Shown here piece by piece: positions 1 to 8,365 of a DNA stretch of 64,000 nucleotides. This stretch comes from Pseudonocardiaceae bacterium (lineage in GTDB: Bacteria; Actinomycetota; Actinomycetes; Mycobacteriales; Pseudonocardiaceae). The notes under the pieces were generated by a model that ran no database searches, had not been told where the DNA came from, and worked only from the letters and a program-made list of their open reading frames with translations. Within the stretch, counting starts at the first letter, position 1. Every line of letters starts with the position of its first letter. Where the stretch lies: the NCBI GenBank assembly GCA_009379815.1, contig WHSY01000007.1:1-64000 (forward strand), in the 5' to 3' direction. The translations under genes and the position numbers were made by a program.

Positions 1-478
1 AGGCGACTCCGCCGGCGGCAACCTGGCGGTCAGCGTGGTGTTGAAACTGCGTGACCTGGGCGAGCCGCTGCCGGGCGCCGTCATCGGCTTCTCCCCCTGG
101 CTGGATATGGAACACCTCGGCAAGACGTTGGACACCAACGCCGCCACGGACGCCCTGGTGCAGCGCGCTGTGATCGAGCAGATGTCGGCGATGTTCCTGG
201 GCGAGAGCGGCTCGCCGGCCGACCCGCTGGCCAATCCGCTGCGCGCCGACGCGACCGGCCTGCCGCCGATGTACCTCGCGGCCGGCGATCACGAGACGCT
301 GCAGGACAACGCCGAGCGATTCGCGGACCAGGCGACCGCGTCCGGGGTCGAGGTCAAGCTGGAGATCGCGCCGGGACAGCAGCACGTGTACCCCTTCATG
401 GCTGGACGTGCTCCGGAGGCCGACGCCACGATCGCCAACGCCGCGGCCTGGGCCCGGCCGAAACTCGGCCTGAGCTAG
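1..478 (+). CDS. alpha/beta-hydrolase, HSL-type esterase (3' part only)
   Basis: The reading frame is open from the first bases (codons start at base 2) and begins at the nucleophile elbow GDSAGGN, so the start, oxyanion-hole HGG motif and N-terminal cap lie outside the window. The remaining triad residues are visible: Asp in AAGDHETL (codon 287-289) and His in QQHVYPF (codon 383-385). This order, the spacing and the C-terminal length fit the hormone-sensitive-lipase (alpha/beta-hydrolase fold-3) family of carboxylesterases. It probably hydrolyses short-chain or alicyclic esters in the cytoplasm, which would supply acids to the CoA ligases around it. The substrate is unknown. Confidence 0.9.
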   Translation, partial: GDSAGGNLAVSVVLKLRDLGEPLPGAVIGFSPWLDMEHLGKTLDTNAATDALVQRAVIEQMSAMFLGESGSPADPLANPLRADATGLPPMYLAAGDHETLQDNAERFADQATASGVEVKLEIAPGQQHVYPFMAGRAPEADATIANAAAWARPKLGLS

Positions 479-515
479 CAGCCGGAAGTTCATCGGGGTC
501 GGCTACGGGCCCCGA

Positions 516-541
516 ACCCCGTTCCGGTTCCGAAACGGGGT
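516..541. terminator. hairpin downstream of the esterase; part of a dispersed repeat
   Basis: ACCCCGTT (516-523) pairs with AACGGGGT (534-541) across a 10-nt loop, in the 228-bp gap after the esterase gene. No good U-tract follows, so terminator activity is uncertain. Bases 526-542 recur as an exact reverse complement at 14909-14925. The rest of 479-706 shows only the ribosome-binding site of the next gene (GGAAGGGGCGAG). Confidence 0.35.
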
Positions 542-706
542 CTGTTTCCGCAGCCGCGCGTTCCCGGCTGCCGAGTCCGACCCCGCCTGATCGACGCGCT
601 CGGCTGATCAGCCGGCCGCCGGTGGTGGCGCCCCACGCGTCAGCCGCCGTCGACGACCGGACCCCTACGGTGACCGGGGACGGCGGACAGATCGGAAGGG
701 GCGAGG

Positions 707-1831
707 GTGGATTTCGAGCTGACCCAGGACCAGCACGACATCCAGCGTGCGGTGCGCGAGCTGGCCGCATCGTTCGGCAACGACTACTGGGCCGAGCACG
801 ACCACGACCACCGCTTCCCGTGGGAGTTCTACGACGCCTTCGCCCACGGCGGCTGGCTGGGCATCCAGGAGGCGTCCATCCTGCTCGAGGAGGTCGCCGC
901 CTCCGGGGCGGCCATGAACGGGTGCAGCGCGATGCACCTGACGATCTTCGGCATCAACGTGCTGGTCAAGCACGGCAGCGAGGCGCTTCGCGCCGAGATC
1001 CTGCCCGGCGTCGTCGACGGGAGCCTGCACGTGTGCTTCGGCGTCACGGAACCGGACGCGGGCACCGACACCAGCCGGATCACCACGACCGCGCGACGCG
1101 ACGGCGACTCCTACGTCGTGCACGGCCGGAAGGTGTGGACCACCAAGGCCGGCGACTCGCAGAAGATCGTGCTGCTGGCCCGCACCAGCCCCCGCGACGA
1201 CGCGAGCCCGACCGACGGGATGAGCCTGTTCCTGGCCGACGTGGACCGCTCGGCGATGGAGATCACTCCGATCGCGAAGATGGGCCGCAACGCGGTGGCC
1301 TCCCACGAGGTTCGCATCGACGGGCTGCGGGTGCCGGCCGCCGCGCGCATCGGCGAGGAGGGCGACGGGTTCCGGTACCTGCTCGACGGCCTCAATCCCG
1401 AACGCATCCTGCTCGCGCACGAGGCACTGGGTATCGGGCGGGTCGCGATCGAGCACGCCACCGAGTACGCCACGCAGCGGGAGGTCTTCGGCAGGCCCAT
1501 CGGGCAGAACCAGGGGCTGGCGTTCCCGCTCGCGGAGGCGCAGACCAGGCTCGACGCTGCCCGCCTGATGGCGCGCAACGCCGCGTGGCGCTACGACAAC
1601 GGGCTGCGCTGCGGCCGCGAGGCGAACATGGCGAAGTTCCTCTGCGCGGACGCGGGTTTCGAGGCGGCCGACCGCGCGGTGCAGACGTTGGGCGGGATGG
1701 GGTATGCGCGGGAGTACCACGTCGAGCGGTACTTCCGGGAGGCCCGGTTGATCCGGCTGGCGCCGATCAGCCAGGAGATGGTGCTCAACTACGTCTCGCA
1801 GCACGTCCTCGGCCTGCCGCGCTCCTACTGA
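707..1831 (+). CDS. acyl-CoA dehydrogenase (IVD-like catalytic position)
   Basis: FAD-dependent alpha,beta-dehydrogenation of an acyl-CoA in the cytoplasm; 374 aa, the normal ACAD length. GTG start at 707 follows GGAAGGGGCGAG. The FAD signature FGVTEPDAGTDTSRI lies near residue 110 and the C-terminal domain carries GGMGYAREYHVERYFREARL. At the usual catalytic position (MCAD Glu376, YEGTSQ) this protein reads APISQ, with no Glu. A Glu is present in GLNPERI (residue 232), aligning with the catalytic Glu254 of isovaleryl-CoA dehydrogenase, which suggests branched substrates (inference). It is a close relative of the ACAD at 8366 (same NYVxQHxLGLPRSY tail). It heads an operon with the crotonase at 1870 and the ligase at 2788. 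Confidence 0.95.
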   Translation: MDFELTQDQHDIQRAVRELAASFGNDYWAEHDHDHRFPWEFYDAFAHGGWLGIQEASILLEEVAASGAAMNGCSAMHLTIFGINVLVKHGSEALRAEILPGVVDGSLHVCFGVTEPDAGTDTSRITTTARRDGDSYVVHGRKVWTTKAGDSQKIVLLARTSPRDDASPTDGMSLFLADVDRSAMEITPIAKMGRNAVASHEVRIDGLRVPAAARIGEEGDGFRYLLDGLNPERILLAHEALGIGRVAIEHATEYATQREVFGRPIGQNQGLAFPLAEAQTRLDAARLMARNAAWRYDNGLRCGREANMAKFLCADAGFEAADRAVQTLGGMGYAREYHVERYFREARLIRLAPISQEMVLNYVSQHVLGLPRSY

Positions 1832-1869
1832 GCCGACCTCGCCGACGACGCGACGACAAGGAGGTGGGC

Positions 1870-2757
1870 GTGTTCGACACGCTGCGCTACGAGGTCCGCG
1901 GCCGGCGTGCCTACGTCACGTTGAACCGTCCCGAGCGGCTCAACGCGATCAACGACGAGATGCCCGGCGAGATCCGCGCCGCGGTGGATCGGGCCAACGA
2001 CGACGCCGAGGTTCACGTGATCGTGGTGTCCGGGGCCGGTCGGGCCTTCTGCGCGGGTTATGACCTGAAGGCGTACGCGGAGTCCGAGCTCGACGCGCGG
2101 TGGAGCCAGAACGCGGTGTGGGACCCGATCAAGGACTACCGGGAGATGAAGCGCAACACCGACGACTTCGCCACGCTCTGGCACTCGCTCAAGCCGACGA
2201 TCTGCCAGGTGCACGGTCACGCCGTGGCCGGTGGCAGCGATATCGCGCTGTCCTGCGACCTGGTGGTGATGGCCGACGACGCCAGGATCGGCTACCCGCC
2301 GGCCCGGGTGTGGGGCTGTCCCACCACGGGGATGTGGGTCTACCGGCTCGGTGCCGAGCGGGCCAAGCGCCTGCTGCTCACCGGCGACACGATCGACGGT
2401 GCCGCCGCGGCGCGGTGGGGGCTGGTGCACGAGGCGGTGCCCGCCGAGGAGCTGGAGCACACCGTCGAGACGCTCGCCGACCGGATCGCCTCGGTACCGG
2501 TCAACCAGCTCGTGATGCAGAAGATGATGGTCAACCAGGCGCTGGACAACATGGGCTTGCACGGCACCCAGATCCTCGCAACCCTGTTCGACGGCATCAC
2601 CCGGCACTCGCCGGAGGGTCGGTGGTTCAAGGACTTCGCCGAGCAGCACGGCTTCAAGGCAGCCGTGGCGTGGCGTGACTCCGGCCGGCCGATCCCCGAT
2701 GGGGGCGGCCCGCTGCCGGACCCCGCCGAGTTCCCCGACACCGACCCGTCTGCGTAG
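1870..2757 (+). CDS. crotonase / enoyl-CoA hydratase family protein
   Basis: Crotonase-fold enzyme acting on an enoyl-CoA, 295 aa. The N-terminal beta strand VTLNRPERLNAIN and the oxyanion-hole segments GAGRAFCAGYDLK and HAVAGGSDIALSCDL are intact. Neither canonical catalytic Glu is present: Asp/Ile occupy the first position and YPPARVWG the second. Hydration is therefore not assured; isomerase, hydrolase or another crotonase chemistry is possible. GTG at 1870 is chosen because AAGGAGG (1858-1864) sits 5 nt before it. The frame stays open far upstream without coding character. Co-directional with the ACAD (38-bp gap) and ligase. Confidence 0.9.
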   Translation: MFDTLRYEVRGRRAYVTLNRPERLNAINDEMPGEIRAAVDRANDDAEVHVIVVSGAGRAFCAGYDLKAYAESELDARWSQNAVWDPIKDYREMKRNTDDFATLWHSLKPTICQVHGHAVAGGSDIALSCDLVVMADDARIGYPPARVWGCPTTGMWVYRLGAERAKRLLLTGDTIDGAAAARWGLVHEAVPAEELEHTVETLADRIASVPVNQLVMQKMMVNQALDNMGLHGTQILATLFDGITRHSPEGRWFKDFAEQHGFKAAVAWRDSGRPIPDGGGPLPDPAEFPDTDPSA

Positions 2758-2787
2758 GACTCGTAGGACTCGCACCAGGAGAGCCGA

Positions 2788-4452
2788 ATGGACACCGAGA
2801 GCGCACTACTGACCCGCTCCTACCTGCCCGCCGACACCAGCGAGCCGGTCCCCGAGCTGACCACGGGCGGGCTGTTGCGCCAAGCCGCGTTCGACTCCCC
2901 GGCTGCCACCGCGCTGATCGAGGTGGCGCCGCCGGGCAGCCCGTCGCTGACCGGTGCCTCCCGCACCGACCGCAGCTGGACCTACCGCGAGCTACTCGAC
3001 GAGGCCCAGCACTGCGCGCAGTGGCTGCTGACCCGCTTCGAACCCGGTGACCGGGTGACCGTCTGGGCACCGAACATCCCGGAGTGGGTCGTGCTGCAGT
3101 ACGGGCTCGCGCTGGCGGGGATGGTGCTGGTGACGGCGAACCCCGCGCTGCGGTCGGGCGAGCTGCGCTACGTGCTCGAGCAGTCCCGTTCGGCCGGGCT
3201 GGTGCACGCCGACGCGTTCCGCGGCAGCGACATGGCCGCGATCGCGGCTGAGGCAGTGTCCGACCCGGCCGGGCTGCCCGAGCTGCACAGCCGGATCAGC
3301 TTCGCCGACTGGCAGGCCGAGGTCGGTGACTTCCGCGGCCCGGAGCGGTCACTGCCCGAGGTGCGCCCGGAGGACCCCGCGCAGATCCAATACACCTCGG
3401 GTACCACCGGGTTCCCCAAGGGCGCGCTGCTGCACCACCGCGGCCTGGTCGGCAACGCCTACTTCATGATCCGCCGCACCCAGCTGCCCACCGGGGGGAC
3501 GCTGGGCAGCGCGATGCCACTGTTCCACACGTCCGGATGCGCCATGAGCGTGCTCGGCTGCGCGCACCAGCGTGCCCGCTACGCCATGTGCCAGCTCTTC
3601 GACCCCGAGCTGCTGCTGCGCACCGCGCAGGACCAGCAGGCCGACCTGATCGCCGGCGTGCCCACCATGCTCGTCGCGATGCTCGATCATCCCGGCTTCG
3701 AGCGCTTCGACCTGCGGCGCTGCTCGGCCGTGCTGTCCGGGGGCAGCTCGGTGCCGCCGGAGCTGGTGCGACGTGTCGAGCAGCGGCTCGGCGCCTGCGT
3801 CACGACCGTCTTCGGGCAGACCGAGCTGTCCCCGGTCATCACCCAGACCCGGCTCGACGACGATCTCGAGGACCGCGCGAACACGGTCGGGCTGCCGCTG
3901 CCGCAGGTCGAGGTCGCCGTCCTCGACCCCGCCACCGGGCAGCCTGCTGCGATCGGAGAGCAGGGCGAGGTCTGCGCCCGCGGCTACCAGGCCATGCTCG
4001 GCTACTTCGACATGCTCGAGCGCACCGCCGAGACCGTCGACACCGGCGGCTGGGTGCACACCGGCGATCTGGGGATCATGGACGAGCGCGGGTACCTGCG
4101 CATCACCGGCCGGCTCAAGGACATGATCATCCGCGGCGGGGAGAACATCTACCCCGTCGAGATCGAGGAGGAGCTGTTCACCCACCCGCAGGTCAGCGGC
4201 ATCGCCGTGCTGGGTCTGCCCGATCCCACCTGGGGTGAGATCGTGGCGGCGGTCGTCGTCCCGGCCGGCTCGGGTCCCCCGCCCACCTCGGCCGACCTGC
4301 ACCGCCACTGCCGCGAGCGGCTCGCGCCCCACAAGACCCCGGTGCGCTGGTTCCGGGCCGAGGAGCTGCCGCTCACCGGCTCCGGCAAGATCCAGAAGTT
4401 TCGGATCCGGGAGCAGATCGACGCCGCCACCTTGCCCGAACTCGACGCGTGA
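2788..4452 (+). CDS. acyl-CoA ligase (AMP-forming), FadD-like
   Basis: Activates a carboxylic acid to its CoA thioester through an acyl-adenylate; 554 aa. Phosphate-binding motif YTSGTTGFPKGA is near residue 200, adenine-binding VFGQTELSPV near 340, hinge motif TGRLKDMIIRGGENIYP in the C-terminal third, and catalytic Lys in GSGKIQKFR near the C-terminus. There are no carrier or condensation domains, so this is a stand-alone ligase and not an NRPS piece. ATG at 2788 follows CAGGAGAG. Third gene of the first operon; it probably loads the substrate for the upstream ACAD and crotonase. The substrate cannot be read from the sequence. Confidence 0.95.
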   Translation: MDTESALLTRSYLPADTSEPVPELTTGGLLRQAAFDSPAATALIEVAPPGSPSLTGASRTDRSWTYRELLDEAQHCAQWLLTRFEPGDRVTVWAPNIPEWVVLQYGLALAGMVLVTANPALRSGELRYVLEQSRSAGLVHADAFRGSDMAAIAAEAVSDPAGLPELHSRISFADWQAEVGDFRGPERSLPEVRPEDPAQIQYTSGTTGFPKGALLHHRGLVGNAYFMIRRTQLPTGGTLGSAMPLFHTSGCAMSVLGCAHQRARYAMCQLFDPELLLRTAQDQQADLIAGVPTMLVAMLDHPGFERFDLRRCSAVLSGGSSVPPELVRRVEQRLGACVTTVFGQTELSPVITQTRLDDDLEDRANTVGLPLPQVEVAVLDPATGQPAAIGEQGEVCARGYQAMLGYFDMLERTAETVDTGGWVHTGDLGIMDERGYLRITGRLKDMIIRGGENIYPVEIEEELFTHPQVSGIAVLGLPDPTWGEIVAAVVVPAGSGPPPTSADLHRHCRERLAPHKTPVRWFRAEELPLTGSGKIQKFRIREQIDAATLPELDA

Positions 4453-4473
4453 GACGTCCACGGGCCGCGGGTA

Positions 4474-4539
4474 GTCCGTGAACTCGACAGGGTGGGGCTG
4501 GCAGAGCCGATAGACCCCGACCGCGTCGAGTTCATGGAC
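4474..4539. repeat. 66-bp inverted-repeat element, copy 1
   Basis: GTCCGTGAACTCGAC (4474-4488) faces GTCGAGTTCATGGAC (4525-4539), a 15-bp stem with one mismatch around a 36-nt loop. A second copy with the same overall length lies at 50505-50570. Both follow the stop codon of an acyl-CoA ligase gene by about 10-20 bp, so a 3'-end processing or termination role is possible. Confidence 0.7.
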
Positions 4540-4554
4540 GGCAGCAGGACGGTA

Positions 4555-4618
4555 TTCAACTGAGTGGTTTACAAGCTGTCGAGTAGTCTGTAGCCTCATG
4601 TTCAACCGAGCGGTTGAA
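4555..4618 (+). promoter_or_regulatory. promoter of the ArsR/AHSA1 operon with two operator copies
   Basis: A perfect 18-bp palindrome, TTCAACCGAGCGGTTGAA, lies at 4601-4618. A related sequence, TTCAACTGAGTGGTTTAC, lies at 4555-4572. Between them is a plausible promoter: TTTACA (4568-4573), 17-bp spacer, TAGCCT (4591-4596). The first operator overlaps the -35 box and the second covers the likely transcription start, directly before the ArsR gene. This is the expected layout for autorepression by the ArsR protein, which is inferred and not shown. Confidence 0.7.
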
Positions 4619-4629
4619 TAGAGGAGACG

Positions 4630-4998
4630 GTGGTGGACGACGAGCTCTCGCGGGTGTTCGCGGCACTGGCCGATCCCACCCGGCGCGACATGGTGGCGCG
4701 GCTGGCCGTCCGCGACGCGACGGTGAACGAGCTCGCCGAGCCCTACGCCGTGTCCCTGCAGGCGATCTCGAAGCATCTCAGGGTGCTCGAGGACGCCGGG
4801 CTCGTCAGCCGCACCCGGCAGGCCCAGCAGCGGCCCGTCCACCTCGAGGCGGAGGTGTTCGACCTGATGACGAAGTGGATCGAGCGCTACCGGCGCGAGG
4901 CCGAGGAGCGCTACCGGCGCCTCGACGCGGTGCTCGCCGCGATGGACGCCAACACACCCACCGAGACAGCGACCGACCAGGAAAGGGGAGCATCATGA
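4630..4998 (+). CDS. ArsR-family transcriptional regulator
   Basis: Winged-helix repressor of 122 aa. The start FAALADPTRRDMVARL, the recognition helix SLQAISKHLRVLEDAGLVSR and the long C-terminal helix are typical of the ArsR subgroup paired with AHSA1/SRPBCC proteins. No cysteine metal site of the ArsR/SmtB type is visible, so metal sensing is unlikely. GTG at 4630 or GTG at 4633 could start it; GAGGAG (4621-4626) is better spaced for 4633. The stop overlaps the ATG of the next gene (ATGA), giving translational coupling. It probably binds the palindromes just upstream. Confidence 0.92.
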   Translation: MVDDELSRVFAALADPTRRDMVARLAVRDATVNELAEPYAVSLQAISKHLRVLEDAGLVSRTRQAQQRPVHLEAEVFDLMTKWIERYRREAEERYRRLDAVLAAMDANTPTETATDQERGAS

Positions 4999-5495
4999 CC
5001 GAGACCGCACACCCCGAGACCACACACCCCGAGACCACCATCACCGCCGACCCGGACCTGCCGACGATCCACATCGTCCGCGAGTTCGAGGCCGCTCCGG
5101 AGGCGGTCTTCCGCGCCCACACCGACCCCGAGCTGGTACGGCGGTGGCTCGGCCCGCGAATGCTGACGATGCACATCGAACGCTGGGACGCGCAGACCGG
5201 TGGCGCCTACCGTTATGTGCACACCGAAGACGACGGTACTGCGCACGGTTTCTACGGCTCCTTCCACGAGGTCCGCCCGCACGGCCGGATCGTTCAGACC
5301 TTCACCTACGCGGGCTTCCCGGACGGCGTCTGCCTGGAGACGGCGACGTTCGAGGACCTCGGCGGGCGCACCCGGCTGCACATCCTCTCCGTGTTCGAGA
5401 CGACGGAGGGCCGCGACGCGGCGATCTCCAGTGGCATGGAGTCCGGAGTGGTCGAGGGCTACGAGCAGCTCGACGAGTTGCTGGCCCGCGGCTGA
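4995..5495 (+). CDS. SRPBCC / AHSA1-like protein
   Basis: START-like hydrophobic-pocket protein of 166 aa (AHSA1, activator of Hsp90 ATPase 1-like family). The core begins at IHIVREFEAAPEAVFRAHTDPELVRRWLGP and ends with SGMESGVVEGYEQLDELLA, both characteristic. The first 20 residues hold a small repeat (HPETTHPETT) and look unstructured. Its gene overlaps the ArsR gene by 4 bp. Such pairs are common in actinobacteria, where the SRPBCC protein is thought to bind a small ligand. The link to the neighbouring catabolic genes is only by position. Confidence 0.9.
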   Translation: MTETAHPETTHPETTITADPDLPTIHIVREFEAAPEAVFRAHTDPELVRRWLGPRMLTMHIERWDAQTGGAYRYVHTEDDGTAHGFYGSFHEVRPHGRIVQTFTYAGFPDGVCLETATFEDLGGRTRLHILSVFETTEGRDAAISSGMESGVVEGYEQLDELLARG

Positions 5496-5517
5496 TCCGA
5501 TTCACGACCCGCGCGGC

Positions 5518-6321
5518 TCACCCGCTGATCTTGGCCCACATCCGGCGCATCCCGGTCAGCCAGCGGTCCCGATCGACTGCCCGACGCCGCTCGTACTCGG
5601 CGACCTCCGGATGCGGCAGGATGAGGAACCGGCTCTCGGTCAGCGCGGCCACGACGGCGTCGGCCACGTCGGGCGGCTCGAGGAACCCGCCCGCCGCGCG
5701 GGTCGCCGAACCGGAGTCGGGCCGGTCGGTCATCGGGGTGCGCACACCCTGCGGGCACAGGCAGGAGACCCCGATGCCCGCATCACCGTGCCGGATGGCG
5801 AGCCACTCCGCGAGCGCCACCGCGCCGTGCTTGGTTACAGAGTAGGGGGCACTGTCCATATTGGTCAGCAGACCGGCCGCCGACGCCGTGATCATCAAAT
5901 GGCCCCGCCCGCGGCCGGACATCCGGGGCAGCACCGAGCGCGCCACGTGGATGTGGGCCTGCACGTGCACGTGCCAGGAGCGCTCCCAGTCGTCGTCGCC
6001 GCCGAGCCCGTCGCCGAGTGCCACCCCGGCGTTGGAGCACCACAGCGTGATCGCTCCGAGCTCGGCCTCGATCCGCTCCGTTGCCGAGTCCACGGCTACA
6101 CCGTCGGTGACGTCGAGACCGATGCCCATCGCCTGCGTGCAGTCCAGACCCGCCGCGACGGTCTGCGCTGCCGCCTCGGACAGGTCGGCGACCACCACGG
6201 CACGAGCACCCTCGCGGGCGAAGCGCTCTGCCAGCGCGCGCCCGATACCGCTGGCACCGCCGGTGACCACCACGACCCCGTCCGGTACGACGTCCCACTG
6301 CGTCCGATGACTTGGGGACAT
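5518..6321 (-). CDS. short-chain dehydrogenase/reductase (SDR)
   Basis: NAD(P)-dependent oxidoreductase of the classical SDR type, 267 aa. Cofactor motif TGGASGIG is near residue 18, CSNAG near 95, catalytic Ser in TASAAG and the YSVTK pair of Tyr and Lys near 160. Start at 6321 (MSPSHR) is preferred over an in-frame ATG 60 bp upstream because AAGGGAG stands about 6 nt before it. It is convergent with the AHSA1 gene and lies 104 bp downstream of the minus-strand CoA ligase, so those two may form one transcript. The substrate is probably a hydroxyacyl-CoA or alcohol (inference). Confidence 0.92.
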   Translation of the reverse strand: MSPSHRTQWDVVPDGVVVVTGGASGIGRALAERFAREGARAVVVADLSEAAAQTVAAGLDCTQAMGIGLDVTDGVAVDSATERIEAELGAITLWCSNAGVALGDGLGGDDDWERSWHVHVQAHIHVARSVLPRMSGRGRGHLMITASAAGLLTNMDSAPYSVTKHGAVALAEWLAIRHGDAGIGVSCLCPQGVRTPMTDRPDSGSATRAAGGFLEPPDVADAVVAALTESRFLILPHPEVAEYERRRAVDRDRWLTGMRRMWAKISG

Positions 6322-6425
6322 TCCACTCCCTTGGATTGTTGGCGCTGCCACGCCAGTGTGAATGCGCCCGGGATGGTGCACCGCACGGGCACCGCCCGTC
6401 TCCTACCCCAGCAGCGGGCGAGAGG

Positions 6426-8090
6426 CTACCCGTCGAAGTGACTCGCGAGCTGCTCGCGCAACTTGTACTTCAGCACCTTGCCGCCCACCGTCTCGGGCAG
6501 CGCATCCACCGTCACCACCGACTTCGGTGTCTCGAAGCCGGCCAGCCGGGCGCGGCAGAACTCGATGACGTCGTCCTCGTCGGGCTTGTGGTCGGGCTCC
6601 GGTACCACCACCGCGGTGACGGCCTCACCCCAACGGTCGTGAGCCAGGCCGATGACCGCGGCCTTGGCCACGTCGGGATGCTGGTGCAGCACGGCCTCCA
6701 CGCGCAGGCTCGAGACGTTCTCGCCACCGGATTTGATGATGTCCTTGAACCGGTCGACCATGATCCGCAGGCCGTCCTCGTCGTAGACGCAGCTGTCCCC
6801 GGAGTGGAACCAGCCATCGCGGAACACCTCGCGGGTCGCGGCCTCGTCCCGGTAGTAGCCTGCGGTCACCGCGGGCGAGCGATACACCGCCTCGCCGGCC
6901 ACATCGGGCTCGCCCCACAACGATCGGCCCTCGGCGTCGACCACGTTCGCTGCCAGCATCGGATTCGGGATCCCGACGTAGTTGACCTCGGGCGCGGTGC
7001 GACGGTACTTCTCGAGCCAGACGTCGGGCCAGAAGCGGTGGCACGAGATGGCCTCGGTCTGCCCGAAGATCCCCACCAGCACGAGGTCCTCACCGCAGAG
7101 CTGCTTGAGCGTCGCGGCGGTCCCTGGTTCGAGCGCACCCCAGCCGTACACGATCACCGTCAGGCTGCTCGCATCGTGGGCCATCCGATCGGACAGCAGC
7201 GTCTGTGTCACCGTCTTGACCAGCTGCGGCGAGCCGCCCCACAGCGCCGTCACCCTCTCGCGGGTGATCGCCTGGGCCACCTCCTCGGCCACCGGGCGAC
7301 GACCGATCACCAGGCTGCCCCCGCACAGCATCGGCGGCAGGCCGAAGGGGTGGTCGGCGACGTGGTAGATGAGCGGGAGGAACGAACACAGCCGTAGGTC
7401 GGCTTCGATGCGCAGCCCCCGGGTCAGCGACAGCGCGAAGCTGTAGGCGCCCATGTGCGCGTAGGTGTGCGACAGCATCACACCCTTGGGCATGGCGGTG
7501 GTCCCGGAGGTGAACAGGATCTCCCAGATGTCGTCGCCGTGGATCTCGACGTCCGGTTCGTCGGCGGACTGGCCGTCGAGGAACTCGGTGAACGAGACGC
7601 TACCCGGTGCGGCGTCGCCACCGATCGGGATCGTCACGGACGGCTCGATTCCCGCCGCGGAGAAGGCGGGCTCGGCCCGTGGCCAGAGCTCGGCGTCGAC
7701 CACCGCGAACCTCGGCTCGACGAGGTCGATCAGGTAGGTAACGACGTCGGGCGCCAGTGCGGGGTTGACCGGGGCGGACACCAGTCCCGCCTTGGCCACG
7801 GCCATCTTGACCAGGAACGCCTCGACGGAGTTCTCGCAGTACAGCAGCACGCGGTCGCCGCGCTGCAGCCCGGCCGAGAGCAGGCCGTTCGCGACGCGGT
7901 TGGCGATGTCGTTGGCCGACCGGTACGTCAAGCGCTGGTAGGCGGGGTCGGAGTAGGCGCCGTGCCACCCGACGAGCGCCTCCTGATCCGGGCGGCTCCA
8001 GGTCAGTCGCTCCAGCATGTCGCCGACCGCGACCCGGTCCCAGCGCTGGTTGGCGCGCCGGTTGTACAGCGACGTCACGTCGATCGACAT
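6426..8090 (-). CDS. acyl-CoA ligase (AMP-forming)
   Basis: 554-aa adenylate-forming ligase. Motifs are LFTSGTTAMPKGVMLSH, GIFGQTEAISC, HSGDSCVYDEDG, VDRFKDIIKSGGENVSS and the C-terminal catalytic Lys in VGGKVLKYK. ATG at 8090 is chosen because GAGGAGG stands 5-6 nt before it, although the frame is open further upstream. Transcribed leftward with the SDR at 5518, and divergent from the ACAD at 8366. It is a FadD17/benzoate-ligase-like stand-alone enzyme; the acid substrate is unknown. Confidence 0.95.
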   Translation of the reverse strand: MSIDVTSLYNRRANQRWDRVAVGDMLERLTWSRPDQEALVGWHGAYSDPAYQRLTYRSANDIANRVANGLLSAGLQRGDRVLLYCENSVEAFLVKMAVAKAGLVSAPVNPALAPDVVTYLIDLVEPRFAVVDAELWPRAEPAFSAAGIEPSVTIPIGGDAAPGSVSFTEFLDGQSADEPDVEIHGDDIWEILFTSGTTAMPKGVMLSHTYAHMGAYSFALSLTRGLRIEADLRLCSFLPLIYHVADHPFGLPPMLCGGSLVIGRRPVAEEVAQAITRERVTALWGGSPQLVKTVTQTLLSDRMAHDASSLTVIVYGWGALEPGTAATLKQLCGEDLVLVGIFGQTEAISCHRFWPDVWLEKYRRTAPEVNYVGIPNPMLAANVVDAEGRSLWGEPDVAGEAVYRSPAVTAGYYRDEAATREVFRDGWFHSGDSCVYDEDGLRIMVDRFKDIIKSGGENVSSLRVEAVLHQHPDVAKAAVIGLAHDRWGEAVTAVVVPEPDHKPDEDDVIEFCRARLAGFETPKSVVTVDALPETVGGKVLKYKLREQLASHFDG

Positions 8091-8365
8091 CGGGCCTCCT
8101 CGTTCGTCTGGCGACCAGCCGGCTGGCGTATGCCACTGTTGTGACCACCGCTCGACTGTGTAGTGAATGATGATGCACGTATGCCGGGTGTCGTCAAGGT
8201 CACACAGCTGACCGTTCATGGCTGCGACGGGCACCCTCGCTACGCCTGACGCCGGGAGTGCCATGGGTGGCGAAAGGAGCTGGGCAGTCGCCACGGCCTT
8301 TCGCGTGGCGAGGCGAAGCGCTAGCGTGCGGAGTGAATTGCTGGTCACTAGTTGGGGAGGGCGCG
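8091..8365. promoter_or_regulatory. divergent promoter region, ligase / ACAD
   Basis: This 275-bp gap separates the minus-strand ligase from the plus-strand ACAD and must hold both promoters. GCGAAAGG (8270-8277) and CCTTTCGC (8297-8304) form an 8-bp inverted repeat. GGTCA-N6-TGACC (8198-8213) is a second dyad that resembles, with different spacing, the RGTC-N6-GACY motif found at other promoters in the window. Neither can be tied to a regulator. Confidence 0.35.

Noticed and set aside
622-2757. Single long frame covering the ACAD region and the crotonase
   Set aside because: Only the part from 1870 has crotonase motifs. The upstream part is Arg/Pro/Gly-rich out-of-frame sequence over the ACAD gene, so this is not a fusion protein.
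8198-8213. GGTCA-N6-TGACC as another copy of the same dyad
   Set aside because: The distance between GGTC and GACC is 8 bases and not 6, so it is not the same site type without experimental support.
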